64,000 nucleotides of DNA from Heligmosomoides polygyrus polygyrus (Eukaryota; Nematoda; Chromadorea; Rhabditida; Heligmosomidae), in assembly GCA_947396885.1 (NCBI GenBank), contig OX377206.1, positions 49,831,631 through 49,895,630 on the forward strand. The letters are read 5' to 3'. A program made the position numbers and the translations under genes. The notes beneath the pieces were generated by a model. It saw nothing but the letters and a program-made list of their open reading frames with translations, did not search any database and was not told where the DNA came from. Below are positions 29,901 through 45,304 of this stretch, piece by piece (the first letter of the stretch is position 1; every line of letters begins with the position of its first letter).

Positions 29901-31243
29901 CGGCAGTTGAACGACGACGTTGACATGTCTTCTTAAACTGGACCTCTGTTCAGCTTCATCCGTGGCATCTCTTCTGAACAGGACGCCCTTTGCGCGACAT
30001 CTGTGACATGACCTCCAGACCAGGACATCTGTTGAGCGGTGTCGGTAACACGTATTCTGAACCCGGACGCGTATTCATCGAAATTGGTGACACCTATTCT
30101 TAACCCGGGCGGCAGTTGAACGACGACGTTGACATCTCTTCTTAAACCGGACCTCTGTTGAACCTCATCCGTGGCATCTCTTCTGAACACGGACGCCCTT
30201 TGCGCGACATTTGTGGCCTGTTCTCGGAGCCCGGATGACTGCTTAACGAAATTGGGACACCTCTTCTGAACCCGGGCGGCAGTTGAACGACGACGTTGAC
30301 ATGTCTTCTTAAACTGGACCTCTGTTCAGCTTCATCCGTGGCATCTTTTCTGAACAGGACGCCCTTTGCGCGAGACATCTGTGACATGACCTCCAGAGCA
30401 GGAAATCTGTTGAGCGGTGTCGGTAACACGTATTCTGAACCGGACGCGTATTCATCGAAATTGGTGACACCTCTTCTAAACCCGGGCGGCAGATGAACGA
30501 CGACGTTGACATCTCTTCTTAAACCGGACCTCTGTTGAACCTCATCCGTGGCATCTCTTCTGAACACGGAAGCCCTTTGCGCGACATTTGTGGCCTGTTC
30601 TCGGAGCCCGGATGACTGCTTAACGAAATTGGGGACACCTCTTCTGAACCCGGGCGGCAGTTGGACGATGACGTTGACATGTCTTCTTAAACCGGACTTC
30701 TGTTGAACCTCATCCGCGGCATCTCTTCTGAACACGGACGCTCTTTGCGCGACATCTGTGGCCTGTTCTCGGAGCCCGGATGCCTGTTGAACGAAATTGG
30801 TGACACCTCTTCTAAACCCGGGCGGCAGTTGAACGACGACGTTGACATGTCTTCTTAAACTGGATCTCTGTTCAGCTTCATCCGTGGCATCTCTTCTGAA
30901 CAGGACGCCCTTTGCGCGACATCTGTGACATGACCTCCAGAGCAGGACATCTGTTGAGCGGTGTCAGTAACACGTATTCTGAACCGGACGCGTATTCATC
31001 GAAATTGGTGACACCTATTCTTAACCCGGGCGGCAGTTGAACGACGACGTTGACATCTCTTCTTAAACCGGACCTCTGTTGAACCTCATCCGTGGCATCT
31101 CTTCTGAACACGGACGCCCTTTGCGCGACATTTGTGGCCTGTTCTCGGAGCCCGGATGACTGCTTAACGAAATTGGGGACACCTCTTCTGAACCCGGGCG
31201 GCAGTTGAACGACGACGTTGACATGCCTTCTTAAACTGGACCT

Positions 31244-34200
31244 CTGTTCAGCTTCATCCGTGGCATCTCTTCTGAACAGGACGCCCTTTGCGCGACATCT
31301 GTGACATGACCTCTAGACCAGGACATCTGTTGAGCGGTGTCGGTAACACGTATTCTGAACCCGGACGCGTATTCATCGAAATTGGTGACACCTATTCTTA
31401 ACCCGGGCGGCAGTTGAACGACGACGTTGACATCTCTTCTTTAACCGGACCTCTGTTGAACCTCATCCGTGGCATCTCTTCTGAACAGGACGCCCTTTGC
31501 GCGAGACATCTGTGACATGACCTCCAGAGCAGGAAATCTGTTGAGCGGTGTCGGTAACACGTATTCTGAACCGGACGCGTATTCATCGAAATTGGTGACA
31601 CCTCTTCTAAACCCGGGCGGCAGTTGAACGACGACGTTGACATGTCTTCTTAAATCGGACCTCTGTTCAGCTTCATCCGTGGCATCTCTTCTGAACACGG
31701 ACGCTCTTTGCGCGACATCTGTGGCCTGTTCTCGGAGCCCGGATGCCTGTTGAACGAAATTGGTGACACCTTTTCTAAACCCGGGCGGCAGTTGGACGAT
31801 GACGTTGACATGTCTTCTTAAACCGGACTTCTGTTGAACCTCATCCGCGGCATCTCTTCTGAACACGGACGCTCTTTGCGCGACATCTGTGGCCTGTTCT
31901 CGGAGCCCGGATGCCTGTTGAACGAAATTGGTGACACCTCTTCTAAACCCGGGCGGCAGTTGAACGACGACGTTGACATGTCTTCTTAAACTGGACCTCT
32001 GTTCAGCTTCATCCGTGGCATCTCTTCTGAACAGGACGCCCTTTGCGCGACATCTGTGACATGACCTCCAGAGCAGGACATCTGTTGAGCGGTGTCAGTA
32101 ACACGTATTCTGAACCGGACGCGTATTCATCGAAATTGGTGACACCTATTCTTAACCCGGGCGGCAGTTGAACGACGACGTTGACATCTCTTCTTAAACC
32201 GGACCTCTGTTGAACCTCATCCGTGGCATCTCTTCTGAACACGGACGCCCTTTGCGCGACATTTGTGGCCTGTTCTCGGAGCCCGGATGACTGCTTAACG
32301 AAATTGGGACACCTCTTCTGAACCCGGGCGGCAGTTGAACGACGACGTTGACATGTCTTCTTAAACTGGACCTCTGTTCAGCTTCATCCGTGGCATCTTT
32401 TCTGAACAGGACGCCCTTTGCGCGAGACATCTGTGACATGACCTCCAGAGCAGGAAATCTGTTGAGCGGTGTCGGTAACACGTATTCTGAACCCGGACGC
32501 GTATTCATCGAAATTGGTGACACCTATTCTTAACCCGGGCGGCAGTTGAATGACGACGTTGACATGTCTTCTTAAACCAGACTTCTGTTGAACCTCATCC
32601 GCGGCATCTCTTCTGAACACGGACGCTCTTTGCGCGACATCTGTGGCCTGTTCTCGGAGCCCGGATGCCTGTTGAACGAAATTGGTGACACCTCTTCTAA
32701 ACCCGGGCGGCAGTTGGACGATGACGTTGACATGTCTTCTTAAACCGGACTTCTGTTGAACCTCATCCGCGGCATCTCTTCTGAACACGGACGCTCTTTG
32801 CGCGACATCTGTGGCCTGTTCTCGGAGCCCGGATGCCTGTTGAACGAAATTGGTGACACCTCTTCTAAACCCGGGCGGCAGTTGAACGACGACGTTGACA
32901 TGTCTTCTTAAACTGGACCTCTGTTCAGCTTCATCCGTGGCATCTCTTCTGAACAGGACGCCCTTTGCGCGACATCTGTGACATGACCTCCAGAGCAGGA
33001 CATCTGTTGAGCGGTGTCAGTAACACGTATTCTGAACCGGACGCGTATTCATCGAAATTGGTGACACCTATTCTTAACCCGGGCGGCAGTTGAACGACGA
33101 CGTTGACATCTCTTCTTAAACCGGACCTCTGTTGAACCTCATCCGTGGCATCTCTTCTGAACACGGACGCCCTTTGCGCGACATTTGTGGCCTGTTCTCG
33201 GAGCCCGGATGACTGCTTAACGAAATTGGGACACCTCTTCTGAACCCGGGCGGCAGTTGAACGACGACGTTGACATGTCTTCTTAAACTGGACCTCTGTT
33301 CAGCTTCATCCGTGGCATCTTTTCTGAACAGGACGCCCTTTGCGCGAGACATCTGTGACATGACCTCCAGAGCAGGAAATCTGTTGAGCGGTGTCGGTAA
33401 CACGTATTCTGAACCCGGACGCGTATTCATCGAAATTGGTGACACCTATTCTTAACCCGGGCGGCAGTTGAACGACGACGTTGACATGTCTTCTTAAACC
33501 AGACTTCTGTTGAACCTCATCCGCGGCATCTCTTCTGAACACGGACGCTTTTTGCGCGACATCTGTGGCCTGTTCTCGGAGCCCGGATGCCTGTTGAACG
33601 AAATTGGTGACACCTCTTCTGAACCGGGCGGCAGTTGGACGATGACGTTGACATGTCTTCTTAAACCGGACTTCTGTTGAACCTCATCCGCGGCATCTCT
33701 TCTGAACACGGACGCTCTTTGCGCGACATCTGTGGCCTGTTCTCGGAGCCCGGATGCCTGTTGAACGAAATTGGTGACACCTCTTCTAAACCCGGGCGGC
33801 AGTTGAACGACGACGTTGACATGTCTTCTTAAACTGGACCTCTGTTCAGCTTCATCCGTGGCATCTCTTCTGAACAGGACGCTTTTTGCGCGATATCTGT
33901 GACATGACCTCCAGAGCAGAACATCTGTTGAGCGGTGTCGGTAACACGTATTCTGAACCGGACGCGTATTCATCGAAATTGGTGACACCTCTTCTAAACC
34001 CGGGCGGCAGTTGAACGACGACGTTGACATGTCTTCTTAAACTGGACCTCTGTTCAGCTTCATCCGTGGCATCTCTTCTGAACAGGAGGCCCTTTGCGCG
34101 ACATCTGTGACATGACCTCCAGAGCAGGACATCTGTTCAGCGGTGTCAGTAACACGTATTCTGAACCCGGACGCGTATTCATCGAAATTGGTGACACCTA

Positions 34201-37200
34201 TTCTTAACCCGGGCGGCAGTTGAATGACGACGTTGACATGTCTTCTTAAACCGGACCTCTGTTGAGCTTCATCCGTGGCATCTATTCTGAACATGGATGC
34301 CCTTTGCGCGACATCTGTGACATGACCTCCAGAGCAGGAAATCTGTTGAGCGGTGCCGGTAACACGTATTCTGAACCCGGACGCGTATTCATCGAAATTG
34401 GTGACACCTATTCTTAACCCGGGCGGCAGTTGAATGACGACGTTGACATCTCTTCTTAAACCGGACCTCTGTTGAACCTCATCCGTGGCATCTCTTCTAA
34501 ACACGGACGCCCTTTGCGCGACATCTGTGGCCTGTTATTGGAGCCGGGATGCCTGTTGAACGAAATTGGTGACACCTCTTCTGAACCGGGCGGCAGTTGG
34601 ACGATGACGTTGACATGTCTTCTTAAACCGGACTTCTGTTGAACCTCATCCGCGGCATCTCTTCTGAACACGGACGCTCTTTGCGCGACATCTGTGGCCT
34701 GTTCTCGGAGCCCGGATGCCTGTTGAACGAAATTGGTGACACCTCTTCTAAACCCGGGCGGCAGTTGAACGACGACGTTGACATGTCTTCTTAAACCGTA
34801 CCTCTGTTGAGCTTCATCCGTGGCATCTCTTCTGAATATGGACGCCCTTTGCGCGACATCTGTGACATGACCTCCAGAGCAGGACATCTGTTGAGCGGTG
34901 TCGGCAACACGTATTCTGAACCCGGACGCGTATTCATCGAAATTGGTGACACCTATTCTTAACCCGGGCGGCAGTTGAACGACGACGTTGACATCTCTTC
35001 TTAAACCGGACCTCTGTTGAACCTCATCCGTGGCATCTCTTCTAAACACGGACGCCCTTTGCGCGACATCTGTGGCCTGTTCTCGGAGCCGGGATGCCTG
35101 TTGAACGAAATTGGTGACACCTCTTCTGAACCGGGCGGCAGTTGAACGACGACGTTGACATGTCTTCTTAATCTGGACCTCTGTTCAGCTTCATCCGTGG
35201 CATCTCTTCTGAACAGGACGCCCTTTGCGCGACATCTGTGACATGACCTCCAGACCAGGAAATCTGTTGAGCGGTGTCGGTAACACGTATTCTGAACCGG
35301 ACGCGTATTCATCGAAATTGGTGACACCTATTCTTAACCCGGGCGGCAGTTGAACGACGACGTTGGCATCTCTTCTTAAACCGGACCTCTGTTGAACCTC
35401 ATCCGTGGCATCTATTCTGAACACGGACGCCCTTTGCGCGACATTTGTGGCCTGTTCTCGGAGCCCGGATGACTGCTTAACGAAATTGGGGACACCTCTT
35501 CTGAACCCGGGCGGCAGTTGAACGACGACGTTGACATGCCTTCTTAAACTGGACCTCTGTTCAGCTTCATCCGTGGCATCTCTTCTGAACAGGACGCCCT
35601 TTGCGCGACATCTGTGACATGACCTCCAGAGCAGGACATCTGTTGAGCGGTGTCAGTAACACGTATTCTGAACCGGACGCGTATTCATCGAAATTGGTGA
35701 CACCTATTCTTAACCCGGGCGGCAGTTGAACGACGACGTTGACATCTCTTCTTAAACCGGACCTCTGTTGAACCTCATCCGTGGCATCTCTTCTGAACAC
35801 GGACGCCCTTTGCGCGACATTTGTGGCCTGTTCTCGGAGCCCGGATGACTGCTTAACGAAATTGGGACACCTCTTCTGAACCCGGGCGGCAGTTGAACGA
35901 CGACGTTGACATGTATTCTTAAACTGGACCTCTGTTCAGCTTCATCCGTGGCATCTTTTCTGAACAGGACGCCCTTTGCGCGAGACATCTGTGACATGAC
36001 CTCCAGAGCAGGAAATCTGTTGAGCGGTGTCGGTAACACGTATTCTGAACCCGGACGCGTATTCATCGAAATTGGTGACACCTATTCTTAACCCGGGCGG
36101 CAGTTGAATGACGACGTTGACATGTCTTCTTAAACCAGACTTCTGTTGAACCTCATCCGCGGCATCTCTTCTGAACACGGACGCTCTTTGCGCGACATCT
36201 GTGGCCTGTTCTCGGAGCCCGGATGCCTGTTGAACGAAATTGGTGACACCTCTTCTAAACCCGGGCGGCAGTTGGACGATGACGTTGACATGTCTTCTTA
36301 AACCGGACTTCTGTTGAACCTCATCCGCGGCATCTCTTCTGAACACGGACGCTCTTTGCGCGACATCTGTGGCCTGTTCTCGGAGCCCGGATGCCTGTTG
36401 AACGAAATTGGTGACACCTCTTCTAAACCCGGGCGGCAGTTGAACGACGACGTTGACATGTCTTCTTAAACTGGACCTCTGTTCAGCTTCATCCGTGGCA
36501 TCTCTTCTGAACAGGACGCCCTTTGCGCGACATCTGTGACATGACCTCCAGAGCAGGACATCTGTTGAGCGGTGTCAGTAACACGTATTCTGAACCGGAC
36601 GCGTATTCATCGAAATTGGTGACACCTATTCTTAACCCGGGCGGCAGTTGAACGACGACGTTGACATCTCTTCTTAAACCGGACCTCTGTTGAACCTCAT
36701 CCGTGGCATCTCTTCTGAACACGGACGCCCTTTGCGCGACATTTGTGGCCTGTTCTCGGAGCCCGGATGACTGCTTAACGAAATTGGGACACCTCTTCTG
36801 AACCCGGGCGGCAGTTGAACGACGACGTTGACATGTCTTCTTAAACTGGACCTCTGTTCAGCTTCATCCGTGGCATCTTTTCTGAACAGGACGCCCTTTG
36901 CGCGAGACATCTGTGACATGACCTCCAGAGCAGGAAATCTGTTGAGCGGTGTCGGTAACACGTATTCTGAACCCGGACGCGTATTCATCGAAATTGGTGA
37001 CACCTATTCTTAACCCGGGCGGCAGTTGAACGACGACGTTGACATGTCTTCTTAAACCAGACTTCTGTTGAACCTCATCCGCGGCATCTCTTCTGAACAC
37101 GGACGCTTTTTGCGCGACATCTGTGGCCTGTTCTCGGAGCCCGGATGCCTGTTGAACGAAATTGGTGACACCTCTTCTGAACCGGGCGGCAGTTGGACGA

Positions 37201-39085
37201 TGACGTTGACATGTCTTCTTAAACCGGACTTCTGTTGAACCTCATCCGCGGCATCTCTTCTGAACACGGACGCTCTTTGCGCGACATCTGTGGCCTGTTC
37301 TCGGAGCCCGGATGCCTGTTGAACGAAATTGGTGACACCTCTTCTAAACCCGGGCGGCAGTTGAACGACGACGTTGACATGTCTTCTTAAACTGGACCTC
37401 TGTTCAGCTTCATCCGTGGCATCTCTTCTGAACAGGACGCCCTTTGCGCGACATCTGTGACATGACCTCCAGAGCAGGACATCTGTTGAGCGGTGTCAGT
37501 AACACGTATTCTGAACCGGACGCGTATTCATCGAAATTGGTGACACCTATTCTTAACCCGGGCGGCAGTTGAACGACGACGTTGACATCTCTTCTTAAAC
37601 CGGACCTCTGTTGAACCTCATCCGTGGCATCTCTTCTGAACACGGACGCCCTTTGCGCGACATTTGTGGCCTGTTCTCGGAGCCCGGATGACTGCTTAAC
37701 GAAATTGGGACACCTCTTCTGAACCCGGGCGGCAGTTGAACGACGACGTTGACATGTCTTCTTAAACTGGACCTCTGTTCAGCTTCATCCGTGGCATCTT
37801 TTCTGAACAGGACGCCCTTTGCGCGAGACATCTGTGACATGACCTCCAGAGCAGGAAATCTGTTGAGCGGTGTCGGTAACACGTATTCTGAACCCGGACG
37901 CGTATTCATCGAAATTGGTGACACCTATTCTTAACCCGGGCGGCAGTTGAATGACGACGTTGACATGTCTTCTTAAACCAGACTTCTGTTGAACCTCATC
38001 CGCGGCATCTCTTCTGAACACGGACGCTCTTTGCGCGACATCTGTGGCCTGTTCTCGGAGCCCGGATGCCTGTTGAACGAAATTGGTGACACCTCTTCTA
38101 AACCCGGGCGGCAGTTGGACGATGACGTTGACATGTCTTCTTAAACCGGACTTCTGTTGAACCTCATCCGCGGCATCTCTTCTGAACACGGACGCTCTTT
38201 GCGCGACATCTGTTGCCTGTTCTCGGAGCCCGGATGCCTGTTGAACGAAATTGGTGACACCTCTTCTAAACCCGGGCGGCAGTTGAACGACGACGTTGAC
38301 ATGTCTTCTTAAACTGGACCTCTGTTCAGCTTCATCCGTGGCATCTCTTCTGAACAAAACGCCCTTTGCGCGACATCTGTGACATGACCTCCAGAGCAGG
38401 ACATCTGTTGAGCGGTGTCAGTAACACGTATTCTGAACCGGACGCGTATTCATCGAAATTGGTGACACCTATTCTTAACCCGGGCGGCAGTTGAACGACG
38501 ACGTTGACATCTCTTCTTAAACCGGACCTCTGTTGAACCTCATCCGTGGCATCTCTTCTGAACACGGACGCCCTTTGCGCGACATTTGTGGCCTGTTCTC
38601 GGAGCCCGGATGACTGCTTAACGAAATTGGGACACCTCTTCTGAACCCGGGCGGCAGTTGAACGACGACGTTGACATGTCTTCTTAAACTGGACCTCTGT
38701 TCAGCTTCATCCGCGGCATCTTTTCTGAACAGGACGCCCTTTGCGCGAGACATCTGTGACATGACCTCCAAAGCAGGAAATCTGTTGAGCGGTGTCGGTA
38801 ACACGTATTCTGAACCCGGACGCGTATTCATCGAAATTGGTGACACCTATTCTTAACCCGGGCGGCAGTTGAATGACGACGTTGACATGTCTTCTTAAAC
38901 CAGACTTCTGTTGAACCTCATCCGCGGCATCTCTTCTGAACACGGACGCTCTTTGCGCGACATCTGTGGCCTGTTCTCGGAGCCCGGATGGCTGTTGAAC
39001 GAAATTGGTGACACCTCTTCTAAACCCGGGCGGCAGTTGAACGACGACGTTGACATGTCTTCTTAAACTGGACCTCTGTTCAGCT
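31244..39085 (-). repeat. Array domain with 922-bp higher-order repeats
   Basis: The marker unit that has lost one base (ends gaacagg instead of gaacacgg) recurs at frame breaks 32009 and 32931, and again at 35567, 36489, 37410 and 38332, giving spacings of 921-922 bp. This is 22 units of 42 bp minus two or three deleted bases. The block starting at 32009 recurs at 35567, a shift of 3558 bp, over at least 1.5 kb. Confidence 0.85.
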
Positions 39086-42000
39086 TCATCCGTGGCATCT
39101 CTTCTGAACAGGACGCCCTTTGCGCGACATCTGTGACATGACCTCCAGACCAGGAAATCTGTTGAGCGGTGTCAGTAACACGTATTCTGAACCGGACGCG
39201 TATTCATCGAAATTGGTGACACCTATTCTTAACCCGGGCGGCAGTTGAACGACGACGTTGACATCTCTTCTTAAACCGGACCTCTGTTGAACCTCATCCG
39301 TGGCATCTCTTCTGAACACGGACGCCCTTTGCGCGACATTTGTGGCCTGTTCTCGGAGCCCGGATGACTGCTTAACGAAATTGGGGACACCTCTTCTGAA
39401 CCCGGGCGGCAGTTGAACGACGACGTTGACATGCCTTCTTAAACTGGACCTCTGTTCAGCTTCATCCGTGGCATCTCTTCTGAACAGGACGCCCTTTGCG
39501 CGACATCTGTGACATGACCTCTAGACCAGGACATCTGTTGAGCGGTGTCGGTAACACGTATTCTGAACCCGGACGCGTATTCATCGAAATTGGTGACACC
39601 TATTCTTAACCCGGGCGGCAGTTGAATGACGACGTTGACATGTCTTCTTAAACCGGACCTCTGTTGAGCTTCATCCGTGGCATCTATTCTGAACATGGAT
39701 GCCCTTTGCGCGACATCTGTGACATGACCTCCAGAGCAGGAAATCTGTTGAGCGGTGCCGGTAACACGTATTCTGAACCCGGACGCGTATTCATCGAAAT
39801 TGGTGACACCTATTCTTAACCCGGGCGGCAGTTGAATGACGACGTTGACATGTCTTCTTAAACCGGACCTCTGTTGAGCTTCATCCGTGGCATCTCTTCT
39901 GAATATGGACGCCCTTTGCGCGACATCTGTGACATGACCTCCAGAGCAGGACATCTGTTGAGCGGTGTCGGCAACACGTATTCTGAACCCGGACGCGTAT
40001 TCATCGAAATTGGTGACACCTATTCTTAACCCGGGCGGCAGTTGAACGACGACGTTGACATCTCTTCTTAAACCGGACCTCTGTTGAACCTCATCCGTGG
40101 CATCTCTTCTAAACACGGACGCCCTTTGCGCGACATCTGTGGCCTGTTCTCGGAGCCGGGATGCCTGTTGAACGAAATTGGTGACACCTCTTCTGAACCG
40201 GGCGGCAGTTGGACGATGACGTTGACATGTCTTCTTAAACCGGACCTCTGTTGAACGTCATCCGCGGCATCTCTTCTGAACACGAACGCTCTTTGCGCGA
40301 CATCTGTGGCCTGTTCTCGGAGCCCGGATGGCTGTTGAACGAAATTGGTGACACCTCTTCTAAACCCGGGCGGCAGTTGAACGACGACGTTGACATGTCT
40401 TCTTAAACTGGACCTCTGTTCAGCTTCATCCGTGGCATCTCTTCTGAACAGGACGCCCTTTGCGCGACATCTGTGACATGACCTCCAGACCAGGAAATCT
40501 GTTGAGCGGTGTCGGTAACACGTATTCTGAACCGGACGCGTATTCATCGAAATTGGTGACACCTATTCTTAACCCGGGCGGCAGTTGAACGACGACGTTG
40601 GCATCTCTTCTTAAACCGGACCTCTGTTGAACCTCATCCGTGGCATCTATTCTGAACACGGACGCCCTTTGCGCGACATTTGTGGCCTGTTCTCGGAGCC
40701 CGGATGACTGCTTAACGAAATTGGGGACACCTCTTCTGAACCCGGGCGGCAGTTGAACGACGACGTTGACATGCCTTCTTAAACTGGACCTCTGTTCAGC
40801 TTCATCCGTGGCATCTCTTCTGAACAGGACGCCCTTTGCGCGACATCTGTGACATGACCTCTAGACCAGGACATCTGTTGAGCGGTGTCGGTAACACGTA
40901 TTCTGAACCCGGACGCGTATTCATCGAAATTGGTGACACCTATTCTTAACCCGGGCGGCAGTTGAATGACGACGTTGACATGTCTTCTTAAACCGGACCT
41001 CTGTTGAGCTTCATCCGTGGCATCTATTCTGAACATGGATGCCCTTTGCGCGACATCTGTGACATGACCTCCAGAGCAGGAAATCTGTTGAGCGGTGCCG
41101 GTAACACGTATTCTGAACCCGGACGCGTATTCATCGAAATTGGTGACACCTATTCTTAACCCGGGCGGCAGTTGAATGACGACGTTGACATGTCTTCTTA
41201 AACCGGACCTCTGTTGAGCTTCATCCGTGGCATCTCTTCTGAATATGGACGCCCTTTGCGCGACATCTGTGACATGACCTCCAGAGCAGGACATCTGTTG
41301 AGCGGTGTCGGCAACACGTATTCTGAACCCGGACGCGTATTCATCGAAATTGGTGACACCTATTCTTAACCCGGGCGGCAGTTGAACGACGACGTTGACA
41401 TCTCTTCTTAAACCGGACCTCTGTTGAACCTCATCCGTGGCATCTCTTCTGAACACGGACGCCCTTTGCGCGACATTTGTGGCCTGTTCTCGGAGCCCGG
41501 ATGACTGCTTAACGAAATTGGGGACACCTCTTCTGAACCCGGGCGGCAGTTGAACGACGACGTTGACATGCCTTCTTAAACTGGACCTCTGTTCAGCTTC
41601 ATCCGTGGCATCTCTTCTGAACAGGACGCCCTTTGCGCGACTTCTGTGACATGACCTCTAGACCAGGACATCTGTTGAGCGGTGTCGGTAACACGTATTC
41701 TGAACCCGGACGCGTATTCATCGAAATTGGTGACACCTATTCTTAACCCGGGCGGCAGTTGAATGACGACGTTGACATGTCTTCTTAAACCGGACCTCTG
41801 TTGAGCTTCATCCGTGGCATCTATTCTGAACATGGATGCCCTTTGCGCGACATCTGTGACATGACCTCCAGAGCAGGAAATCTGTTGAGCGGTGCCGGTA
41901 ACACGTATTCTGAACCCGGACGCGTATTCATCGAAATTGGTGACACCTATTCTTAACCCGGGCGGCAGTTGAATGACGACGTTGACATGTCTTCTTAAAC

Positions 42001-45000
42001 CGGACCTCTGTTGAGCTTCATCCGTGGCATCTCTTCTGAATATGGACGCCCTTTGCGCGACATCTGTGACATGACCTCCAGAGCAGGACATCTGTTGAGC
42101 GGTGTCGGCAACACGTATTCTGAACCCGGACGCGTATTCATCGAAATTGGTGACACCTATTCTTAACCCGGGCGGCAGTTGAACGACGACGTTGACATCT
42201 CTTCTTAAACCGGACCTCTGTTGAACCTCATCCGTGGCATCTCTTCTAAACACGGACGCCCTTTGCGCGACATCTGTGGCCTGTTCTCGGAGCCGGGATG
42301 CCTGTTGAACGAAATTGGTGACACCTCTTCTGAACCGGGCGGCAGTTGGACGATGACGTTGACATGTCTTCTTAAACCGGACCTCTGTTGAACGTCATCC
42401 GCGGCATCTCTTCTGAACACGAACGCTCTTTGCGCGACATCTGTGGCCTGTTCTCGGGGCCCGGATGGCTGTTGAACGAAATTGGTGACACCTCTTCTAA
42501 ACCCGGGCGGCAGTTGAACGACGACGTTGACATGTCTTCTTAAACTGGACCTCTGTTCAGCTTCATCCGTGGCATCTCTTCTGAACAGGACGCCCTTTGC
42601 GCGACATCTGTGACATGACCTCCAGACCAGGAAATCTGTTGAGCGGTGTCGGTAACACGTATTCTGAACCGGACGCGTATTCATCGAAATTGGTGACACC
42701 TATTCTTAACCCGGGCGGCAGTTGAATGACGACGTTGACATGTCTTCTTAAACCGGACCTCTGTTGAGCTTCATCCGTGGCATCTATTCTGAACATGGAT
42801 GCCCTTTGCGCGACATCTGTGACATGACCTCCAGAGCAGGAAATCTGTTGAGCGGTGCCGGTAACACGTATTCTGAACCCGGACGCGTATTCATCGAAAT
42901 TGGTGACACCTATTCTTAACCCGGGCGGCAGTTGAATGACGACGTTGACATGTCTTCTTAAACCGGACCTCTGTTGAGCTTCATCCGTGGCATCTCTTCT
43001 GAATATGGACGCCCTTTGCGCGACATCTGTGACATGACCTCCAGAGCAGGACATCTGTTGAGCGGTGTCGGCAACACGTATTCTGAACCCGGACGCGTAT
43101 TCATCGAAATTGGTGACACCTATTCTTAACCCGGGCGGCAGTTGAACGACGACGTTGACATCTCTTCTTAAACCGGACCTCTGTTGAACCTCATCCGTGG
43201 CATCTCTTCTGAACACGGACGCCCTTTGCGCGACATTTGTGGCCTGTTCTCGGAGCCCGGATGACTGCTTAACGAAATTGGGGACACCTCTTCTGAACCC
43301 GGGCGGCAGTTGAACGACGACGTTGACATGCCTTCTTAAACTGGACCTCTGTTCAGCTTCATCCGTGGCATCTCTTCTGAACAGGACGCCCTTTGCGCGA
43401 CATCTGTGAAATGACCTCTAGACCAGGACATCTGTTGAGCGGTGTCGGTAACACGTATTCTGAACCCGGACGCGTATTCATCGAAATTGGTGACACCTAT
43501 TCTTAACCCGGGCGGCAGTTGAATGACGACGTTGACATGTCTTCTTAAACCGGACCTCTGTTGAGCTTCATCCGTGGCATCTATTCTGAACATGGATGCC
43601 CTTTGCGCGACATCTGTGACATGACCTCCAGAGCAGGAAATCTGTTGAGCGGTGCCGGTAACACGTATTCTGAACCCGGACGCGTATTCATCGAAATTGG
43701 TGACACCTATTCTTAACCCGGGCGGCAGTTGAATGACGACGTTGACATGTCTTCTTAAACCGGACCTCTGTTGAGCTTCATCCGTGGCATCTCTTCTGAA
43801 TATGGACGCCCTTTGCGCGACATCTGTGACATGACCTCCAGAGCAGGACATCTGTTGAGCGGTGTCGGCAACACGTATTCTGAACCCGGACGCGTATTCA
43901 TCGAAATTGGTGACACCTATTCTTAACCCGGGCGGCAGTTGAACGACGACGTTGACATCTCTTCTTAAACCGGACCTCTGTTGAACCTCATCCGTGGCAT
44001 CTCTTCTAAACACGGACGCCCTTTGCGCGACATCTGTGGCCTGTTCTCGGAGCCGGGATGCCTGTTGAACGAAATTGGTGACACCTCTTCTGAACCGGGC
44101 GGCAGTTGGACGATGACGTTGACATGTCTTCTTAAACCGGACCTCTGTTGAACGTCATCCGCGGCATCTCTTCTGAACACGAACGCTCTTTGCGCGACAT
44201 CTGTGGCCTGTTCTCGGAGCCCGGATGGCTGTTGAACGAAATTGGTGACACCTCTTCTAAACCCGGGCGGCAGTTGAACGACGACGTTGACATGTCTTCT
44301 TAAACTGGACCTCTGTTCAGCTTCATCCGTGGCATCTCTTCTGAACAGGACGCCCTTTGCGCGACATCTGTGACATGACCTCCAGACCAGGAAATCTGTT
44401 GAGCGGTGTCGGTAACACGTATTCTGAACCGGACGCGTATTCATCGAAATTGGTGACACCTATTCTTAACCCGGGCGGCAGTTGAACGACGACGTTGGCA
44501 TCTCTTCTTAAACCGGACCTCTGTTGAACCTCATCCGTGGCATCTATTCTGAACACGGACGCCCTTTGCGCGACATTTGTGGCCTGTTCTCGGAGCCCGG
44601 ATGACTGCTTAACGAAATTGGGGACACCTCTTCTGAACCCGGGCGGCAGTTGAACGACGACGTTGACATGCCTTCTTAAACTGGACCTCTGTTCAGCTTC
44701 ATCCGTGGCATCTCTTCTGAACAGGACGCCCTTTGCGCGACATCTGTGACATGACCTCTAGACCAGGACATCTGTTGAGCGGTGTCGGTAACACGTATTC
44801 TGAACCCGGACGCGTATTCATCGAAATTGGTGACACCTATTCTTAACCCGGGCGGCAGTTGAATGACGACGTTGACATGTCTTCTTAAACCGGACCTCTG
44901 TTGAGCTTCATCCGTGGCATCTATTCTGAACATGGATGCCCTTTGCGCGACATCTGTGACATGACCTCCAGAGCAGGAAATCTGTTGAGCGGTGCCGGTA

Positions 45001-45304
45001 ACACGTATTCTGAACCCGGACGCGTATTCATCGAAATTGGTGACACCTATTCTTAACCCGGGCGGCAGTTGAATGACGACGTTGACATGTCTTCTTAAAC
45101 CGGACCTCTGTTGAGCTTCATCCGTGGCATCTCTTCTGAATATGGACGCCCTTTGCGCGACATCTGTGACATGACCTCCAGAGCAGGACATCTGTTGAGC
45201 GGTGTCGGCAACACGTATTCTGAACCCGGACGCGTATTCATCGAAATTGGTGACACCTCTTCTAAACCCGGGCGGCAGTTGAACGACGACGTTGACATCT
45301 CTTC
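39086..45304 (-). repeat. Array domain with 797-, 987/353- and 1340-bp periods
   Basis: Frame-break markers fall at 39439, 40426, 40779, 41576, 42563, 43336, 44323 and 44676. Spacings are 987, 353, 797, 987, 773, 987 and 353 bp; 987 plus 353 makes a 1340-bp repeat. Copies share private variants such as gaacatggatgcc, gaatatggacgcc and gcggtgccggtaac, so they arose by recent amplification of a long block. Confidence 0.85.
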
